A stretch of 64,000 nucleotides of DNA from Senegalia massiliensis (lineage in GTDB: Bacteria > Bacillota > Clostridia > Tissierellales > SIT17), in NCBI RefSeq assembly GCF_009911265.1, contig NZ_QXXA01000005.1:62001-126000 (forward strand). The letters run 5' to 3'. Below, one piece after another: positions 43,974-54,063 of the stretch. Under the pieces are notes generated by a model. That model did no database searches and was not told where the DNA came from. It saw nothing but the letters and a program-made list of their open reading frames with translations. How positions within the stretch are numbered: position 1 is the stretch's first letter; each line of letters begins with the position of its first letter. The position numbers were made by a program, and so were the translations under genes.

Positions 43974-45110
43974 TTAACCTCCTTGCACAGCAAATTTTTC
44001 TTTATAATTATTATAAGATTCAAAATCTATAATATTATTTACAAACATTACATATGCTAAAATATCCTTTGCAAATCGGTCATGGTGATTTAATAGTTCC
44101 TCCATTATCTGATCCTTTTCTTCCATACTAATAAGAGAAAATGCGCTATTATATCTTACAAAGTAATTATTATCTCCTATGGTTTGCTTGAGTATATCTA
44201 TAGCTTTTTTATTAGGATATTTGCATATAACCTTAGCACTTATTGCTCTAACTTCCCAATGCTCGTTTTTTAAATTCTTATTTAAAATATTAGCTACTCT
44301 ATTATCTATTACTCGTTTAAAATATCTAGTTGATGAGATAATTACATCTTTATCATCACTTGTTGATATATAATTTAGCATTGAATCTCTAATTTCTAAA
44401 CTATCATTTTTTCTATTTGAATAATGCTCTATTATTTTTGTCTTTAATTTTATATTATAATTATCTAATGTATCTAATAATTTCTTATCAAGTATATCAA
44501 TATCACCTTTAAAATTATCCGAAAAATCTAATAATATTTTTTCATTAAAGTATTTTTCAGTATTATTTATAATGTTTATTGCTTGTAATGCTAGTTCTAC
44601 ATCTCCAATATTTTGAATTAGTTTTAATGAATTGTTTCTTATATAAATAGAATCATCTTGTAAAGATTCTAAACTAATTTGTCTAGTCTTTTCACTATCA
44701 ATTCTAAATTCAGATAATAAATATAATATATAACTTTTTTTATACTTGTCCCTTACAATACTATTTTTTCTTATTTTTTCATAACTAATTATCCTATTTA
44801 TATATTCTTTTATTGTAAAATCATATCCATTATCATTTATATAATCCTTATATGCTAAATAAAAAGCTCTAAGCCCTAATTTTGTAGATGATATTTTTTT
44901 TATTTGTTCAATATCTTCTTCATTCATTCCCTTATCATTAGACAGTTTATTATACATAATAGATTGTAACTTATTTACTTTTTTGTTTATTGTTTTGTTT
45001 GCTAAATTATTATAAATAATTGATGATATTAGGTAAATACTTACTATAAAAAGCATAATTACAAAAACTATAAAAGATATGATAACTATATAAACTTCCA
45101 AAATAATCAC
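43974..45110 (-). CDS. Membrane-anchored HEAT-repeat-like protein
   Basis: 378 residues with an N-terminal membrane helix (~5-30) and alpha-helical repeats in the second half (VRAISAKVICKYPNKKAIDI, FVRYNSAFSLISMEEKDQIM), consistent with HEAT repeats, a protein-binding scaffold. It overlaps the upstream gene by four bases and supplies the ribosome site of the downstream glycosyltransferase, so tight co-expression is clear. Probably an accessory subunit of the synthase. Confidence 0.72.
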   Translation of the reverse strand: MIILEVYIVIISFIVFVIMLFIVSIYLISSIIYNNLANKTINKKVNKLQSIMYNKLSNDKGMNEEDIEQIKKISSTKLGLRAFYLAYKDYINDNGYDFTIKEYINRIISYEKIRKNSIVRDKYKKSYILYLLSEFRIDSEKTRQISLESLQDDSIYIRNNSLKLIQNIGDVELALQAINIINNTEKYFNEKILLDFSDNFKGDIDILDKKLLDTLDNYNIKLKTKIIEHYSNRKNDSLEIRDSMLNYISTSDDKDVIISSTRYFKRVIDNRVANILNKNLKNEHWEVRAISAKVICKYPNKKAIDILKQTIGDNNYFVRYNSAFSLISMEEKDQIMEELLNHHDRFAKDILAYVMFVNNIIDFESYNNYKEKFAVQGG

Positions 45111-47218
45111 CTCTTATTTTTCCAATATTCTTTTAGTATATAATAAGATTCTTTTAATTCCTCATTATATTTTACCTTTCTAAATCTAGGAATAGCATAC
45201 TCTTTACTATCAGTAATTATTTTTTCAGTATCATTCCTAGAAAAAGCTGAAATTTGTATATTTTCAATTTTAATTGTATCTTCTATTCCATTTTTATAAA
45301 AATCTCCTCTTATGTTTTTTTCTAATGGATTTATAACATTTATTAATGTCCAAGGAATTCTTAATTCTAAAGTGTTATCATTATTATTAAAATCTGATAA
45401 AGAGTTACTTTCATTATAGTCTGGATTATTATTTCCATAAAGTAATTTTCCTGTTTCATAATAAAGTGGTTCTAACACTTTATTATCATCTTTTAAATAA
45501 AACTGCTTTCTATTCATAATATATACTGGAGAGAATATATCACTATTCTTATTCGGTATATAAGTCTGCTTGTCCACTAAATATGAGTAATATTTATATA
45601 AATAATTAAATAGATTATATCTTTCATTTACTAATATTCTAGAATCATTATATCCATCTAATTCTACTATAAAATCAACATGATTTTTAAATTCAACTGA
45701 TTTATCTTTCCACATTTTCGAACCCATAGAAGGATTTATATCTAATCCTATATACATTTCATCTCTTGTTAATGTCCAATCATCTTTTTCTATCATTAAA
45801 TATAAATATGAAGGATCAGAATCTACTTTTATTTTTAAATTTTTTTGATTAATTAAGTAATCTGTATCTTTCCATTCGTCAATATTTCCATCTATATGTT
45901 TCTTATTATTCGCTTCAAATTTTAACAACCCAAAACTTTCATCACTAGATTGAGAATCAAACCAATATGTTGAATTACTTTCTAAAATATAGTCTTCTAT
46001 CAAATTAAATTCTGTACTTCTATTCCAATTATCTTGCCAAGAATTTATACATACTCCTTGAATGTTTGCATCATTTACATAGCTTAATAGTTTTACTAAT
46101 TGTTCGCCTGCTTCACTCTCTGAAAAGTTTCCTCTATTAAAGCCTTCATTTACATCTATTCTTGACATTCCTCTCGATGATGGTATCCCTATATCTGTTA
46201 TTATTAAAGGCTTATTATAATAATTTTTTATATCTTTTAAATACCTTAGAAATGACTCTTTAGATTCATAATTATAGCTTATATAACTATTTGAATTTGG
46301 ATATGCACTATAACTTACAAATATATTAGAGTATTTATTTTCTACTATATTTGTAATATCTATATTTGCATTTTCAAGTAATTCAGTTTGATTTTTATGC
46401 TTTAATGGGTCTGTTTCTATGCTTGTAATATATGAAATAAGACTTAATTTATTATATTTTTCAATTTCATAAGATACACTAAAATCCATTATTTCTGCTA
46501 TGAAATGTTCAAAAGGTTTAGATTTATCATTAATACTATAGTACTCTCCAGAGAATGTACTCATATTTTCATTTTTAATATTAGTAAGAGCTACCATCTC
46601 AGGATTAGTTCCTAGCCCTACTACATATCCTAAAGTATATTTAGATATATCTTTCAAATATATCCCTGATGGATATCTATCTCCTCCAAATATGAAACCA
46701 TTTCCATTTATTATATCTATGGCATTTTTTACATCATCTTTCAAAGTATTTTTTATGTCTAGATTGAAAGCATTGTAATGTTCTAATACCTTCCTTTCAT
46801 CTACCTCAATTTCTTGAATTACATATATAGGTTTTTCTTTGTTTAAATTATAATCATATATAGCACTATAAACAGCAGGACTCATTATATCTGACAAAAT
46901 AATAGTATTAGCATTTAAACTATCAATTTGATTTAACCATCTCATAGCTTGTTTTTTATCTATATTTCCTTTATTCCTACTGTAATTTGGTGCAAATGAA
47001 GATAATCTAATACCTCTTATGTCAAAATATTTCCATTTGTCTTTTTCATATATATAAATATTATTATCTTTTATTTTAGTTATTCTTTTCAAACCATCTA
47101 TATTATCGGTACTTTTAGATACTTGATCTCTCATATATTTTTGATAACCAAATGTCATAAAAAATATTACTACAAATAATAATACTAAAAATATTATAGT
47201 GAATCTACGTATATTTAT
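45107..47218 (-). CDS. Membrane-anchored glycoside-hydrolase-like protein (possible AUA start)
   Basis: From the first ATG (47158) the frame gives 683 residues beginning MTFGYQKYMRDQ. The open frame extends 20 codons further and encodes NIRRFTIIFLVLLFVVIFF, a clear membrane anchor, starting at ATA (47218) five bases after AGAGGTGAT; no ATG, GTG or TTG is available there. I therefore propose ATA as start. The body has a TIM-barrel-like region (IRLSSFAPNYSRNKGNIDKK, KPLIITDIGIPSSRGMSRID, GVCINSWQDNWNRSTEFNL) and a C-terminal beta-domain (YLMIEKDDWTLTRDEMYIGL). Confidence 0.72.
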   Translation of the reverse strand: MNIRRFTIIFLVLLFVVIFFMTFGYQKYMRDQVSKSTDNIDGLKRITKIKDNNIYIYEKDKWKYFDIRGIRLSSFAPNYSRNKGNIDKKQAMRWLNQIDSLNANTIILSDIMSPAVYSAIYDYNLNKEKPIYVIQEIEVDERKVLEHYNAFNLDIKNTLKDDVKNAIDIINGNGFIFGGDRYPSGIYLKDISKYTLGYVVGLGTNPEMVALTNIKNENMSTFSGEYYSINDKSKPFEHFIAEIMDFSVSYEIEKYNKLSLISYITSIETDPLKHKNQTELLENANIDITNIVENKYSNIFVSYSAYPNSNSYISYNYESKESFLRYLKDIKNYYNKPLIITDIGIPSSRGMSRIDVNEGFNRGNFSESEAGEQLVKLLSYVNDANIQGVCINSWQDNWNRSTEFNLIEDYILESNSTYWFDSQSSDESFGLLKFEANNKKHIDGNIDEWKDTDYLINQKNLKIKVDSDPSYLYLMIEKDDWTLTRDEMYIGLDINPSMGSKMWKDKSVEFKNHVDFIVELDGYNDSRILVNERYNLFNYLYKYYSYLVDKQTYIPNKNSDIFSPVYIMNRKQFYLKDDNKVLEPLYYETGKLLYGNNNPDYNESNSLSDFNNNDNTLELRIPWTLINVINPLEKNIRGDFYKNGIEDTIKIENIQISAFSRNDTEKIITDSKEYAIPRFRKVKYNEELKESYYILKEYWKNKR

Positions 47219-47228
47219 ATTATCACCT

Positions 47229-48695
47229 CTAATCTATAGTATTTTGTCTAAGTCTTTTTACTAAATGGACATTCCTATCCATCCACTCTAATCTTTCAGA
47301 TAAGAATTTCTTTATATTATCAATCTCCTTTTGATAATCTTCAGGTGTATCATTTGGATACCATTTCTTTTGATTTCTATAAGCTGCATCTCCAATTTGT
47401 TTAACTGCATCATCTATCATCTTATTTATTTTCTCTGTTTTCCATATGCTATTTCTATATTTTTTATAGTTTATCTTATATCTGTTAGCAAAATAATTAT
47501 CTTGGAACAATCTTTCAAACCATATTGTATCTACAATTCGAAATCCTGTAGGTTCATTTACTTCTTCTACGTCAGTGTTTGATAAACTTAAATCAAAATC
47601 CCATACGGGTCCTGCTTTCATAACACCGCCAATATCTTTATGAAAATATGCACTAACTTCTCCACCATCTATATTTTTTACTATCTCATTTACCATAGCA
47701 TAATTAACAAATGAATCTATATCAATATATTGTCTATATCCATATTTTTTATCATCAAAATCATTTGATCTTAAAAGATATTCAAAATCATTTATATAAT
47801 CTACTATTTTATTTTTATATTTAATACTTAACTTTTTACTACTAGGATAAACTGGAGTAAGAGAAGTTCTTCTATTTACTACTCCCTCATTATTTATAAT
47901 ATATTTTTCCTCCAAATAGCTCCAATCATTTTTTAAAACTATGTCATCTTCTTTAATCTTATCTCTTGCAATAATAAAACTTACATCTTTATATTTTTCT
48001 TCCGCTTTTTGTATATCCACCCTTTCCTCATCTCTTTCTATTTTTTCAATTAAAATATAGACTCCTATATAATCTTCTTCAAAGTTCATATTATTATCAT
48101 CATTTAAATAAACTTCTACAAATCGTGTTCTAGGTGCATAGTCTTGTATATCTCTAGCTAATTTAAAGCCAATATAATTTCTAATTAAACTTTTATCTCC
48201 ATAAGAACTATTCAAAACCCATTTATCATGCTTACTCATACCTAATAACTTAATAGGCTTTTCCCTATTCTTATCATCTATAAATCTAATAGTATATTGC
48301 TTTTTAGGAAACTTTAAAGATGATTGTCCACGTACATTTATAGTTATATCTTCTTCAATACTAACTTCTTCAGGAAAATTATAAACATCATATAATTTAA
48401 ATTTTGATTTTATTTTTGGAGAAGATTTTGTGATTAACTTGCCATTTAGATCATTAACACTATTATTAGTTTCTATTTTTTCACCATTAGTATCTATCAC
48501 AATTATAGGTAGATTATTTTTACCTACATTATCCTCTTTATCAACATTTATATTTTCATCTTCACCTTTAGTCTCTTCAATATCTATAGTAATTTTAATA
48601 AAATAAACAAATATAAATATCATTAGTAATAAAAAAAAAGAAATAATATAATATTTAATTTTTTTATTTTTTTTTATTATTTTCTGATTTCTCAT
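47229..48695 (-). CDS. CotH-family protein kinase-like protein, membrane-anchored
   Basis: 488 residues: N-terminal membrane helix (~15-35), then a CotH domain with INVRGQSSLKFPKKQYTIRF, MSKHDKWVLNSSYGDKSLIR, GVYILIEKIERDEERVDI and GGVMKAGPVWDFDLSLSN (the DFD metal site). Kinases of this type phosphorylate spore-coat proteins in Bacillus. It overlaps the DUF4956 gene by four bases. In clusters with VTC and DUF4956 its substrate is not established. Confidence 0.9.
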   Translation of the reverse strand: MRNQKIIKKNKKIKYYIISFFLLLMIFIFVYFIKITIDIEETKGEDENINVDKEDNVGKNNLPIIVIDTNGEKIETNNSVNDLNGKLITKSSPKIKSKFKLYDVYNFPEEVSIEEDITINVRGQSSLKFPKKQYTIRFIDDKNREKPIKLLGMSKHDKWVLNSSYGDKSLIRNYIGFKLARDIQDYAPRTRFVEVYLNDDNNMNFEEDYIGVYILIEKIERDEERVDIQKAEEKYKDVSFIIARDKIKEDDIVLKNDWSYLEEKYIINNEGVVNRRTSLTPVYPSSKKLSIKYKNKIVDYINDFEYLLRSNDFDDKKYGYRQYIDIDSFVNYAMVNEIVKNIDGGEVSAYFHKDIGGVMKAGPVWDFDLSLSNTDVEEVNEPTGFRIVDTIWFERLFQDNYFANRYKINYKKYRNSIWKTEKINKMIDDAVKQIGDAAYRNQKKWYPNDTPEDYQKEIDNIKKFLSERLEWMDRNVHLVKRLRQNTID

Positions 48696-49357
48696 CCTAA
48701 TGTTTCTCCATCTTGAGCTACCATATTAACAAATTCTACACCTTCAATACTTTTTAGTTTTTCATATTCTTTTATATTTTCATTTTTTCGAATTTTTATT
48801 TGATATACAATTTCTATATGATTTTCTGTTACAGTTTCAGCCCTTAGTTTACAAGCCTTATATATTTGAAAAAGTGATGACCTAACTGTCTCAAGACTCT
48901 CTAAATTCCCTCTAACTATAATCAAGTAACTATTTGAATCTTTGAACCCAAAACTTAAAATTAAACTAATAATTACTACAAAAATTGATCCTATTGCTAC
49001 TACATAATAATTAGAAGAACCAGCACCAAGTCCAATAGCTATAGCCCAAAATATATACGTTGTATCTCTTGGATCTTTAACTGCAGTTCTAAATCTTATA
49101 ATAGAAAGTGCTCCTACCATCCCTAAAGAAAGCGCTAAACTACTTGCTAATATATTCATAACCATTGTAGTTATCAATGTTAACATCATAAGGGATGTAT
49201 TGAATCTCTTATTATATGCAACACCACTATATGTTATCCTATATGTAATACAAACTAAAATTCCTAGTATAAGTGCAACTATCATGTTTTGAATAGAAAA
49301 CATAGGTGATGAAGATGATGTTCCTTCATATAATAAATTGTAAATTGTTTCTTTCAA
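48692..49357 (-). CDS. DUF4956 membrane protein
   Basis: 221 residues with about four membrane helices followed by a small cytoplasmic alpha/beta domain. SLALSLGMVGALSIIRFRTAVKDPRDTTYIFWAIAIGLG is the DUF4956 signature region (residues ~75-115, key part GALSIIRFRTAVKDP). These proteins occur almost always with VTC-domain and CotH genes, as here. Biochemical role unknown. Confidence 0.88.
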   Translation of the reverse strand: MKETIYNLLYEGTSSSSPMFSIQNMIVALILGILVCITYRITYSGVAYNKRFNTSLMMLTLITTMVMNILASSLALSLGMVGALSIIRFRTAVKDPRDTTYIFWAIAIGLGAGSSNYYVVAIGSIFVVIISLILSFGFKDSNSYLIIVRGNLESLETVRSSLFQIYKACKLRAETVTENHIEIVYQIKIRKNENIKEYEKLKSIEGVEFVNMVAQDGETLG

Positions 49358-49372
49358 ATTAACCTCTCCTTT

Positions 49373-50080
49373 TTATGCCATATATTGATGAAATATTTTT
49401 CTTGATTCTACATATTTACTAAATGATTGTTTGTTTAAAGAATGAATCTTTATTAAATCAGCTATCCATTTATGAATAAACCCATTAAATTTAACTTCTA
49501 ACAATGGATAATAAAAATTTTCCACTGGATTCATTATTGGATTTTTAGCAAAAAAATCAAAATTTGTTTCACTTGCATGTATTTGACTATCTAAAGTAAG
49601 TCTTATATTATTCATGGCATGTACAAATGCTTTTCTCTTGTATTCAATTAATACTACAGGTTTCATAGAATCTATCTTCATAATATTATATATTGTATTT
49701 GCTATATTGGATTTATATTTTTTAAGTACTTCATAATTACATTTTATCAGTTCTTCAGCATCTAATCTATCTATCCAGACAGTTTTCTTTTGTTGATTAT
49801 CACCATACTTCTTTTTAATTTCAAGCTTTACCTTATCTGAATCATATCTATATAGTCTAAGTCTTATTTTCTTTCTATTTTCAACACCATTTAATTTGTC
49901 ATAAAAGTCCATATTATTATATGTATCAAAATATAATGATCTAACAGTATATCCATCAACTCCATTATTCTTATCTGATGTTAAAGCAGAAGATAAAACA
50001 TATGATAACTTAACATATTGCATAAAATTAATTTTATATTTAAGTTCCTTTCTTGAAACAGATAAAATATTTTCTGACAT
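49373..50080 (-). CDS. VTC-domain protein (polyphosphate polymerase-like)
   Basis: 235 residues. The tunnel-fold VTC domain shows its basic/acidic pairs: ELKYKINFMQYVKLS, TVRSLYFDTYNNMDFYDK, KKIRLRLYRYD, KVKLEIKKKYGD, VVLIEYKRKAF and PLLEVKFNGFI. In yeast Vtc4 such a domain makes polyphosphate from ATP; in bacteria with DUF4956/CotH the product is unproven. It follows the CCA-adding enzyme gene by five bases. Confidence 0.88.
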   Translation of the reverse strand: MSENILSVSRKELKYKINFMQYVKLSYVLSSALTSDKNNGVDGYTVRSLYFDTYNNMDFYDKLNGVENRKKIRLRLYRYDSDKVKLEIKKKYGDNQQKKTVWIDRLDAEELIKCNYEVLKKYKSNIANTIYNIMKIDSMKPVVLIEYKRKAFVHAMNNIRLTLDSQIHASETNFDFFAKNPIMNPVENFYYPLLEVKFNGFIHKWIADLIKIHSLNKQSFSKYVESRKIFHQYMA

Positions 50081-50085
50081 AATAT

Positions 50086-51426
50086 TTAATCTCCTTTAAT
50101 ATTTTCTACTATATCTAATAATTTTTCACGAGTATTTAAACTTTCATCTTCCAATACATATTCAAGCAATATATTAAGTATTTTACCTATCTGTGGACCT
50201 TTAGGAATACCTAAATCGATTAAATCATATCCATTTATTTGCAAATCCTTTGTACTCATAGGCTGTTTTTTATTTAATATATGGATTATTCTTTTTTCTA
50301 ATTTATTTATATTTTCCACATCTTCACTATGATTTGTACATTTTATATCAGCACGCATTAAATCTAAAAGTTTAAATATATCATCTTTACCTACTCTATT
50401 TATTAATCTTTTAAGTCCTTTATTGCTAAATTCATTATGTCCTATCATATGTTCTTTAACAAGTACACTTACAGTATTAATTAATTTTTTAGAAATATTT
50501 AATCTTTTAAGTATATCTTTAGATAATTCACTTCCTTTTTTTTGATGATTATAAAAATGACCTATACCTTTATCATCTATTGAAAAAGTATGTGGTTTTG
50601 CTATATCATGTAAAAATGCAGATAATCTATTTTCTATTGTTCTTGGAGAATTATCCACAACACAGAGTATATGATCGAATACATTTTTATCATGATGTGG
50701 ATTATGTTGATTAAAATCCACACTTTCCACAATTTCAGGTACTATATAATGTATTAAACCAGTATCTACCAATAATCTAATTCCTACTGATGGTTTAGGT
50801 GATAATAGAATTTTAAAAAATTCATCTCTTATTCTTTCCTTAGATATACTTTCAAGTTTCTTCTTTAGATTTATTATAGACTTATATGTATTAACTTCTA
50901 TATTAAATCCAAGCTGTGTGCTAAATCTTATAGCTCTTAATATTCTAAGAGCATCTTCAAGAAATCTTTCTTTTGGATTTCCTACACTTCTTATCACTCT
51001 TTTTCTTATATCCTCTTTTCCTCCAAAGGGATCAATAATACCTGTATTTGGATTATAGGCTATAGCATTTATAGTAAAATCTCTTCTTTTTAAGTCCTCT
51101 TTTATATCTTTTTTAAACTCTATCTTTTCTGGTCGTCTGTTATCTTTATATTCGGATTCTGCTCTAAATGTTGTTATTTCTATAGGATTACTATTTTTTA
51201 TGACAGTTATAGTTCCAAATTTCTTTCCTGTTTCTATTGTTTTTTCATAAATAAATACTTCTAAAATCTGTTCAGGTAAAGCCGATGTTGTAACATCCCA
51301 GTCATTTGGAAGTCTTTTCATAAAACTATCTCTAACACATCCACCTACTATATATGCTTCAAATCCTTTATTATTTAATTTATCTAATATATATTGGACC
51401 TCAACAGGTATATTTATCTTTAACAT
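50086..51426 (-). CDS. cca: CCA-adding tRNA nucleotidyltransferase
   Basis: I favour the ATG at 51426 (MLKINIPVEVQ) after GGTGAT; in-frame TTG and GTG lie 9-12 bases upstream. ~446 residues. Adds the 3'-CCA to tRNAs. Head domain with AYIVGGCVRDSFM and NDWDVTTSA (DxD metals), FTINAIAYNP, then RNA-binding helices and an HD domain (LSAFLHDIAKP, VLVKEHMIGH). The HD domain is typical of clostridial enzymes. Confidence 0.93.
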   Translation of the reverse strand: MLKINIPVEVQYILDKLNNKGFEAYIVGGCVRDSFMKRLPNDWDVTTSALPEQILEVFIYEKTIETGKKFGTITVIKNSNPIEITTFRAESEYKDNRRPEKIEFKKDIKEDLKRRDFTINAIAYNPNTGIIDPFGGKEDIRKRVIRSVGNPKERFLEDALRILRAIRFSTQLGFNIEVNTYKSIINLKKKLESISKERIRDEFFKILLSPKPSVGIRLLVDTGLIHYIVPEIVESVDFNQHNPHHDKNVFDHILCVVDNSPRTIENRLSAFLHDIAKPHTFSIDDKGIGHFYNHQKKGSELSKDILKRLNISKKLINTVSVLVKEHMIGHNEFSNKGLKRLINRVGKDDIFKLLDLMRADIKCTNHSEDVENINKLEKRIIHILNKKQPMSTKDLQINGYDLIDLGIPKGPQIGKILNILLEYVLEDESLNTREKLLDIVENIKGD

Positions 51427-51476
51427 TTTAATCACCAATTTAATTATATATCATTTATAGAAAAACTTAAATAATA

Positions 51477-51507
51477 TAAAATAACTCCTAAAAATAGGAG
51501 TTATTTT
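51477..51507 (-). terminator. Terminator of the AIM24-family gene
   Basis: AAAATAACTCCTA pairs with TAGGAGTTATTTT around a four-base loop. Confidence 0.8.
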
Positions 51508-51511
51508 CAAA

Positions 51512-52312
51512 TTAATTGTCATCACCAAACATACTTCCAAGTATTCCACCTGCTATTCCAGCACCTATATTACCACCCATGTTACCTCTATCACCTCTAC
51601 CTTCTCCTGTTCTACTACCTACAGCTGCAAATATTCTCTCTGCCATCTTAGATAATGGTAAACTTTGAAGATATACTTTTCCTGGGCCTGTTAATCTAGT
51701 TAAGAATAATCCTTCTTTACCAAATAGAGCATTTTTAAATCCGCCTATAAACTGGACATCATAATCTACTGATGTCTCAAATCCAACAAGACAACCTGTA
51801 TCAACTCTTAATACTTCCCCTGATTTTAATTCCCTTTCTATAATCGTACCACCAGCATGAACAAAAGCAAGTCCGTTACCTTCTAATCTTTGAAGTATAA
51901 ATCCTTCTCTGCCAAAAAATCCAGCACCAAGTTTTTTAGTGAATTCTACTTCTACTTCTATTCCATTTGCAGCACACAAAAAAGAATCTTTTTGACATAT
52001 AAATTTCCCACCACAATTATCTAATTGAATAGGTATTATATTACCAGGATAAGGTGCACTAAAAGCTACCTTTTCTTTGCTACTTCCATTATTTAAAAAT
52101 GTTGTTATAAAGAAACTTTCTCCTGTAAATGCTCTTTTGAAACCTTTAAATAGTCCACCACCAGTTGAAGTTTCCATTTCAATATCTTTGTTCATATAAA
52201 GCATGGCACCAGCTTCTGCCCTTACTCCTTCTCCTGGATCTAACTCAATTTCTACAATCTGCATATCAGAACCTTTAATATTATAATCAATAATATCAGC
52301 CAATATAATCAT
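51512..52312 (-). CDS. AIM24/TIGR00266 family protein
   Basis: 266 residues. VEIELDPGEGVRAEAGAMLY, GGGLFKGFKRAFTGESFFIT, FVHAGGTIIERELKSGEVLR and VDTGCLVGFETSVDYDVQF are diagnostic of the family, which forms trimers like mitochondrial AIM24; the C-terminus is glycine-rich (GNMGGNIGAGIAGGILGSMF). The listed ATG directly follows the AGGAG, so the TTG nine bases later (LADIIDYN) is the better start. Function unknown. Separate from the eut operon by its terminator. Confidence 0.88.
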   Translation of the reverse strand: MIILADIIDYNIKGSDMQIVEIELDPGEGVRAEAGAMLYMNKDIEMETSTGGGLFKGFKRAFTGESFFITTFLNNGSSKEKVAFSAPYPGNIIPIQLDNCGGKFICQKDSFLCAANGIEVEVEFTKKLGAGFFGREGFILQRLEGNGLAFVHAGGTIIERELKSGEVLRVDTGCLVGFETSVDYDVQFIGGFKNALFGKEGLFLTRLTGPGKVYLQSLPLSKMAERIFAAVGSRTGEGRGDRGNMGGNIGAGIAGGILGSMFGDDN

Positions 52313-52378
52313 CTCCTTTTCAATTTTATACCCTTTTCAGAATATAAATATTACATTTTTTAAATAATTATACATTAT

Positions 52379-52418
52379 AAAAGACAAAAATCCTAGAGAA
52401 TTAGAATTTTTGTCTTTT
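52379..52418 (-). terminator. Terminator of the eut operon
   Basis: AAAAGACAAAAAT pairs with ATTTTTGTCTTTT, placed 11 bp after the eutQ stop; it ends the long leftward operon. Confidence 0.82.
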
Positions 52419-52428
52419 AAATTTAATA

Positions 52429-52872
52429 TTATAATTGATCCCAATTAGCAGGGTAAACTACATAAATAAACTTAGCATGATCAGGACAGCTGAATTTTAT
52501 TGGAGTATCTTTAGGAATTAAAATTATATCACCTTGTTCTCCAACTATCTTTCTACCATCAATAATTATTTCTAAAGTTCCTTCCATTATATAGTCTATT
52601 TCATCATATTTAAGAGTCCAGTCAAATACTGTTTCTTCCATTTCCATTACACCACAACCAAGCCTTGGACTTTCTTCAAGGGTAAAAACATCTTTTAAAT
52701 AAACTTTGTCTCCTGGCTTACCTGTGTCAAACTTTTCTGGTTTTACTTTGTTAGTTTTTACTACTGCTACTCCACTTTTATCAATCTTTTTTATTTCTTT
52801 TTCAGATTGATTCATATAGCTCATTACAACTTTTTTAACTACTTCTTCAATTTTCTTGCTATCCATATCCAT
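52429..52872 (-). CDS. eutQ: EutQ-like cupin protein
   Basis: 147 residues: a short helical N-terminus (KKIEEVVKKVVMSYMNQ), a linker, and a cupin (RLGCGVMEMEETVFDWTLKY, DEIDYIMEGTLEIIIDGRKI, GDIILIPKDTPIKFSCPDHA). EutQ has acetate kinase activity in Salmonella and sits at the microcompartment. The N-terminal amphipathic helix could target it to the lumen. Last gene of the operon, overlapping eutH by one base. Confidence 0.88.
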   Translation of the reverse strand: MDMDSKKIEEVVKKVVMSYMNQSEKEIKKIDKSGVAVVKTNKVKPEKFDTGKPGDKVYLKDVFTLEESPRLGCGVMEMEETVFDWTLKYDEIDYIMEGTLEIIIDGRKIVGEQGDIILIPKDTPIKFSCPDHAKFIYVVYPANWDQL

Positions 52873-54014
52873 TAAGCATTGCTCCTTTTATCATCTAAAT
52901 CATCTGCAATACCTTCTGGCACTACTGTAGTATTTTTACCTACTGTTTTATTAGCAATAAGCATAGCTACTATAATAGCTGTTATACCACCTACAAGCTT
53001 TCCTACTACCATAGGGAATATCATTTCTCTTGCTACTCCTGCTGTAAAACCTAAATGATCTCCAAATACAAATGCGGCACTTACTGCAAAAGCAACATTT
53101 ATAATTTTTCCTCTTTCGTCCATATCCTTCATTAATCCAAACATAGGTATGTTATTTGCAAGAGTAGCTACCATACCTGCTGCTGCAACATCATTCATTC
53201 CTAATAATTTTCCTACCTTTAATAATGGTTTTCTAAATACTTTTGTTATTACATAAACCATAGGGAATGCTCCAGCTAATACTATTGCTATTGAACCAAC
53301 AATTTCTATTCCATCGGAAATTGGTGCCATACCTGGAATTACTACTATTCCTGTAAGTGTTTCTATAATTATAGCTGCAAGTCCAATAGTTATAACTATT
53401 ACAACACCTTTTCCAAATACAGTAAATCCTTTAATCATCTTTTCTGGCATTTTCCATAACCCTAAAGAAATAAGCACAGCAACTAAAATTATTGGAATTA
53501 AGTTACTTATTATCATGCTTATACTAAATCCTGCAACCATTCCTCCTACAAATGCTCCTATTGGTATAGTAACTATACCAGCTAATATACCTGTTGCTAA
53601 GAATTTGTGATCTTCTTTTTTAATTATACCTAATGCTACTGGTATAGTAAAAACTATAGTAGGTCCCATCATAGCTCCTAAAATAAGTCCTGCAAAAAGT
53701 CCAGCTTCTGGTGTTTGAGCCATTTCCACAGCTAATGGATATCCACCCATATCATTTGCTAAAAGAGTAGTAGCAAACATTGCTGGATCAGCACCTAATG
53801 CAGTATATACTGGTGATACTATAGGTCTAAGAATTTTTGCAAGCACTGGAGCTAATGAAATAACCCCTACCATTGCTACTGCAAGGGAACCCATTGCCAT
53901 GATTCCTTCTTCAAATTGCTCTCCTAAACCAAACTTATTACCAATTATCTTATCTAGTGCTCCTAATACCATAAAAAATACCATTATATATACAATAATC
54001 TCATTTATACTCAT
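52872..54014 (-). CDS. eutH: Ethanolamine transporter EutH
   Basis: 380 residues with ~10 membrane helices. Opening VYIMVFFMVLGALDKIIGNK, FATTLLANDMGGYPLAVEMA and ATLANNIPMFGLMKDMDERG match EutH, the ethanolamine permease important at low substrate or low pH. Between the second shell gene and eutQ. Confidence 0.92.
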   Translation of the reverse strand: MSINEIIVYIMVFFMVLGALDKIIGNKFGLGEQFEEGIMAMGSLAVAMVGVISLAPVLAKILRPIVSPVYTALGADPAMFATTLLANDMGGYPLAVEMAQTPEAGLFAGLILGAMMGPTIVFTIPVALGIIKKEDHKFLATGILAGIVTIPIGAFVGGMVAGFSISMIISNLIPIILVAVLISLGLWKMPEKMIKGFTVFGKGVVIVITIGLAAIIIETLTGIVVIPGMAPISDGIEIVGSIAIVLAGAFPMVYVITKVFRKPLLKVGKLLGMNDVAAAGMVATLANNIPMFGLMKDMDERGKIINVAFAVSAAFVFGDHLGFTAGVAREMIFPMVVGKLVGGITAIIVAMLIANKTVGKNTTVVPEGIADDLDDKRSNA

Positions 54015-54063
54015 CTACTTTACCCCCTCTATTTATTAAGGTTTCTAAAATTTATTTTCTATA

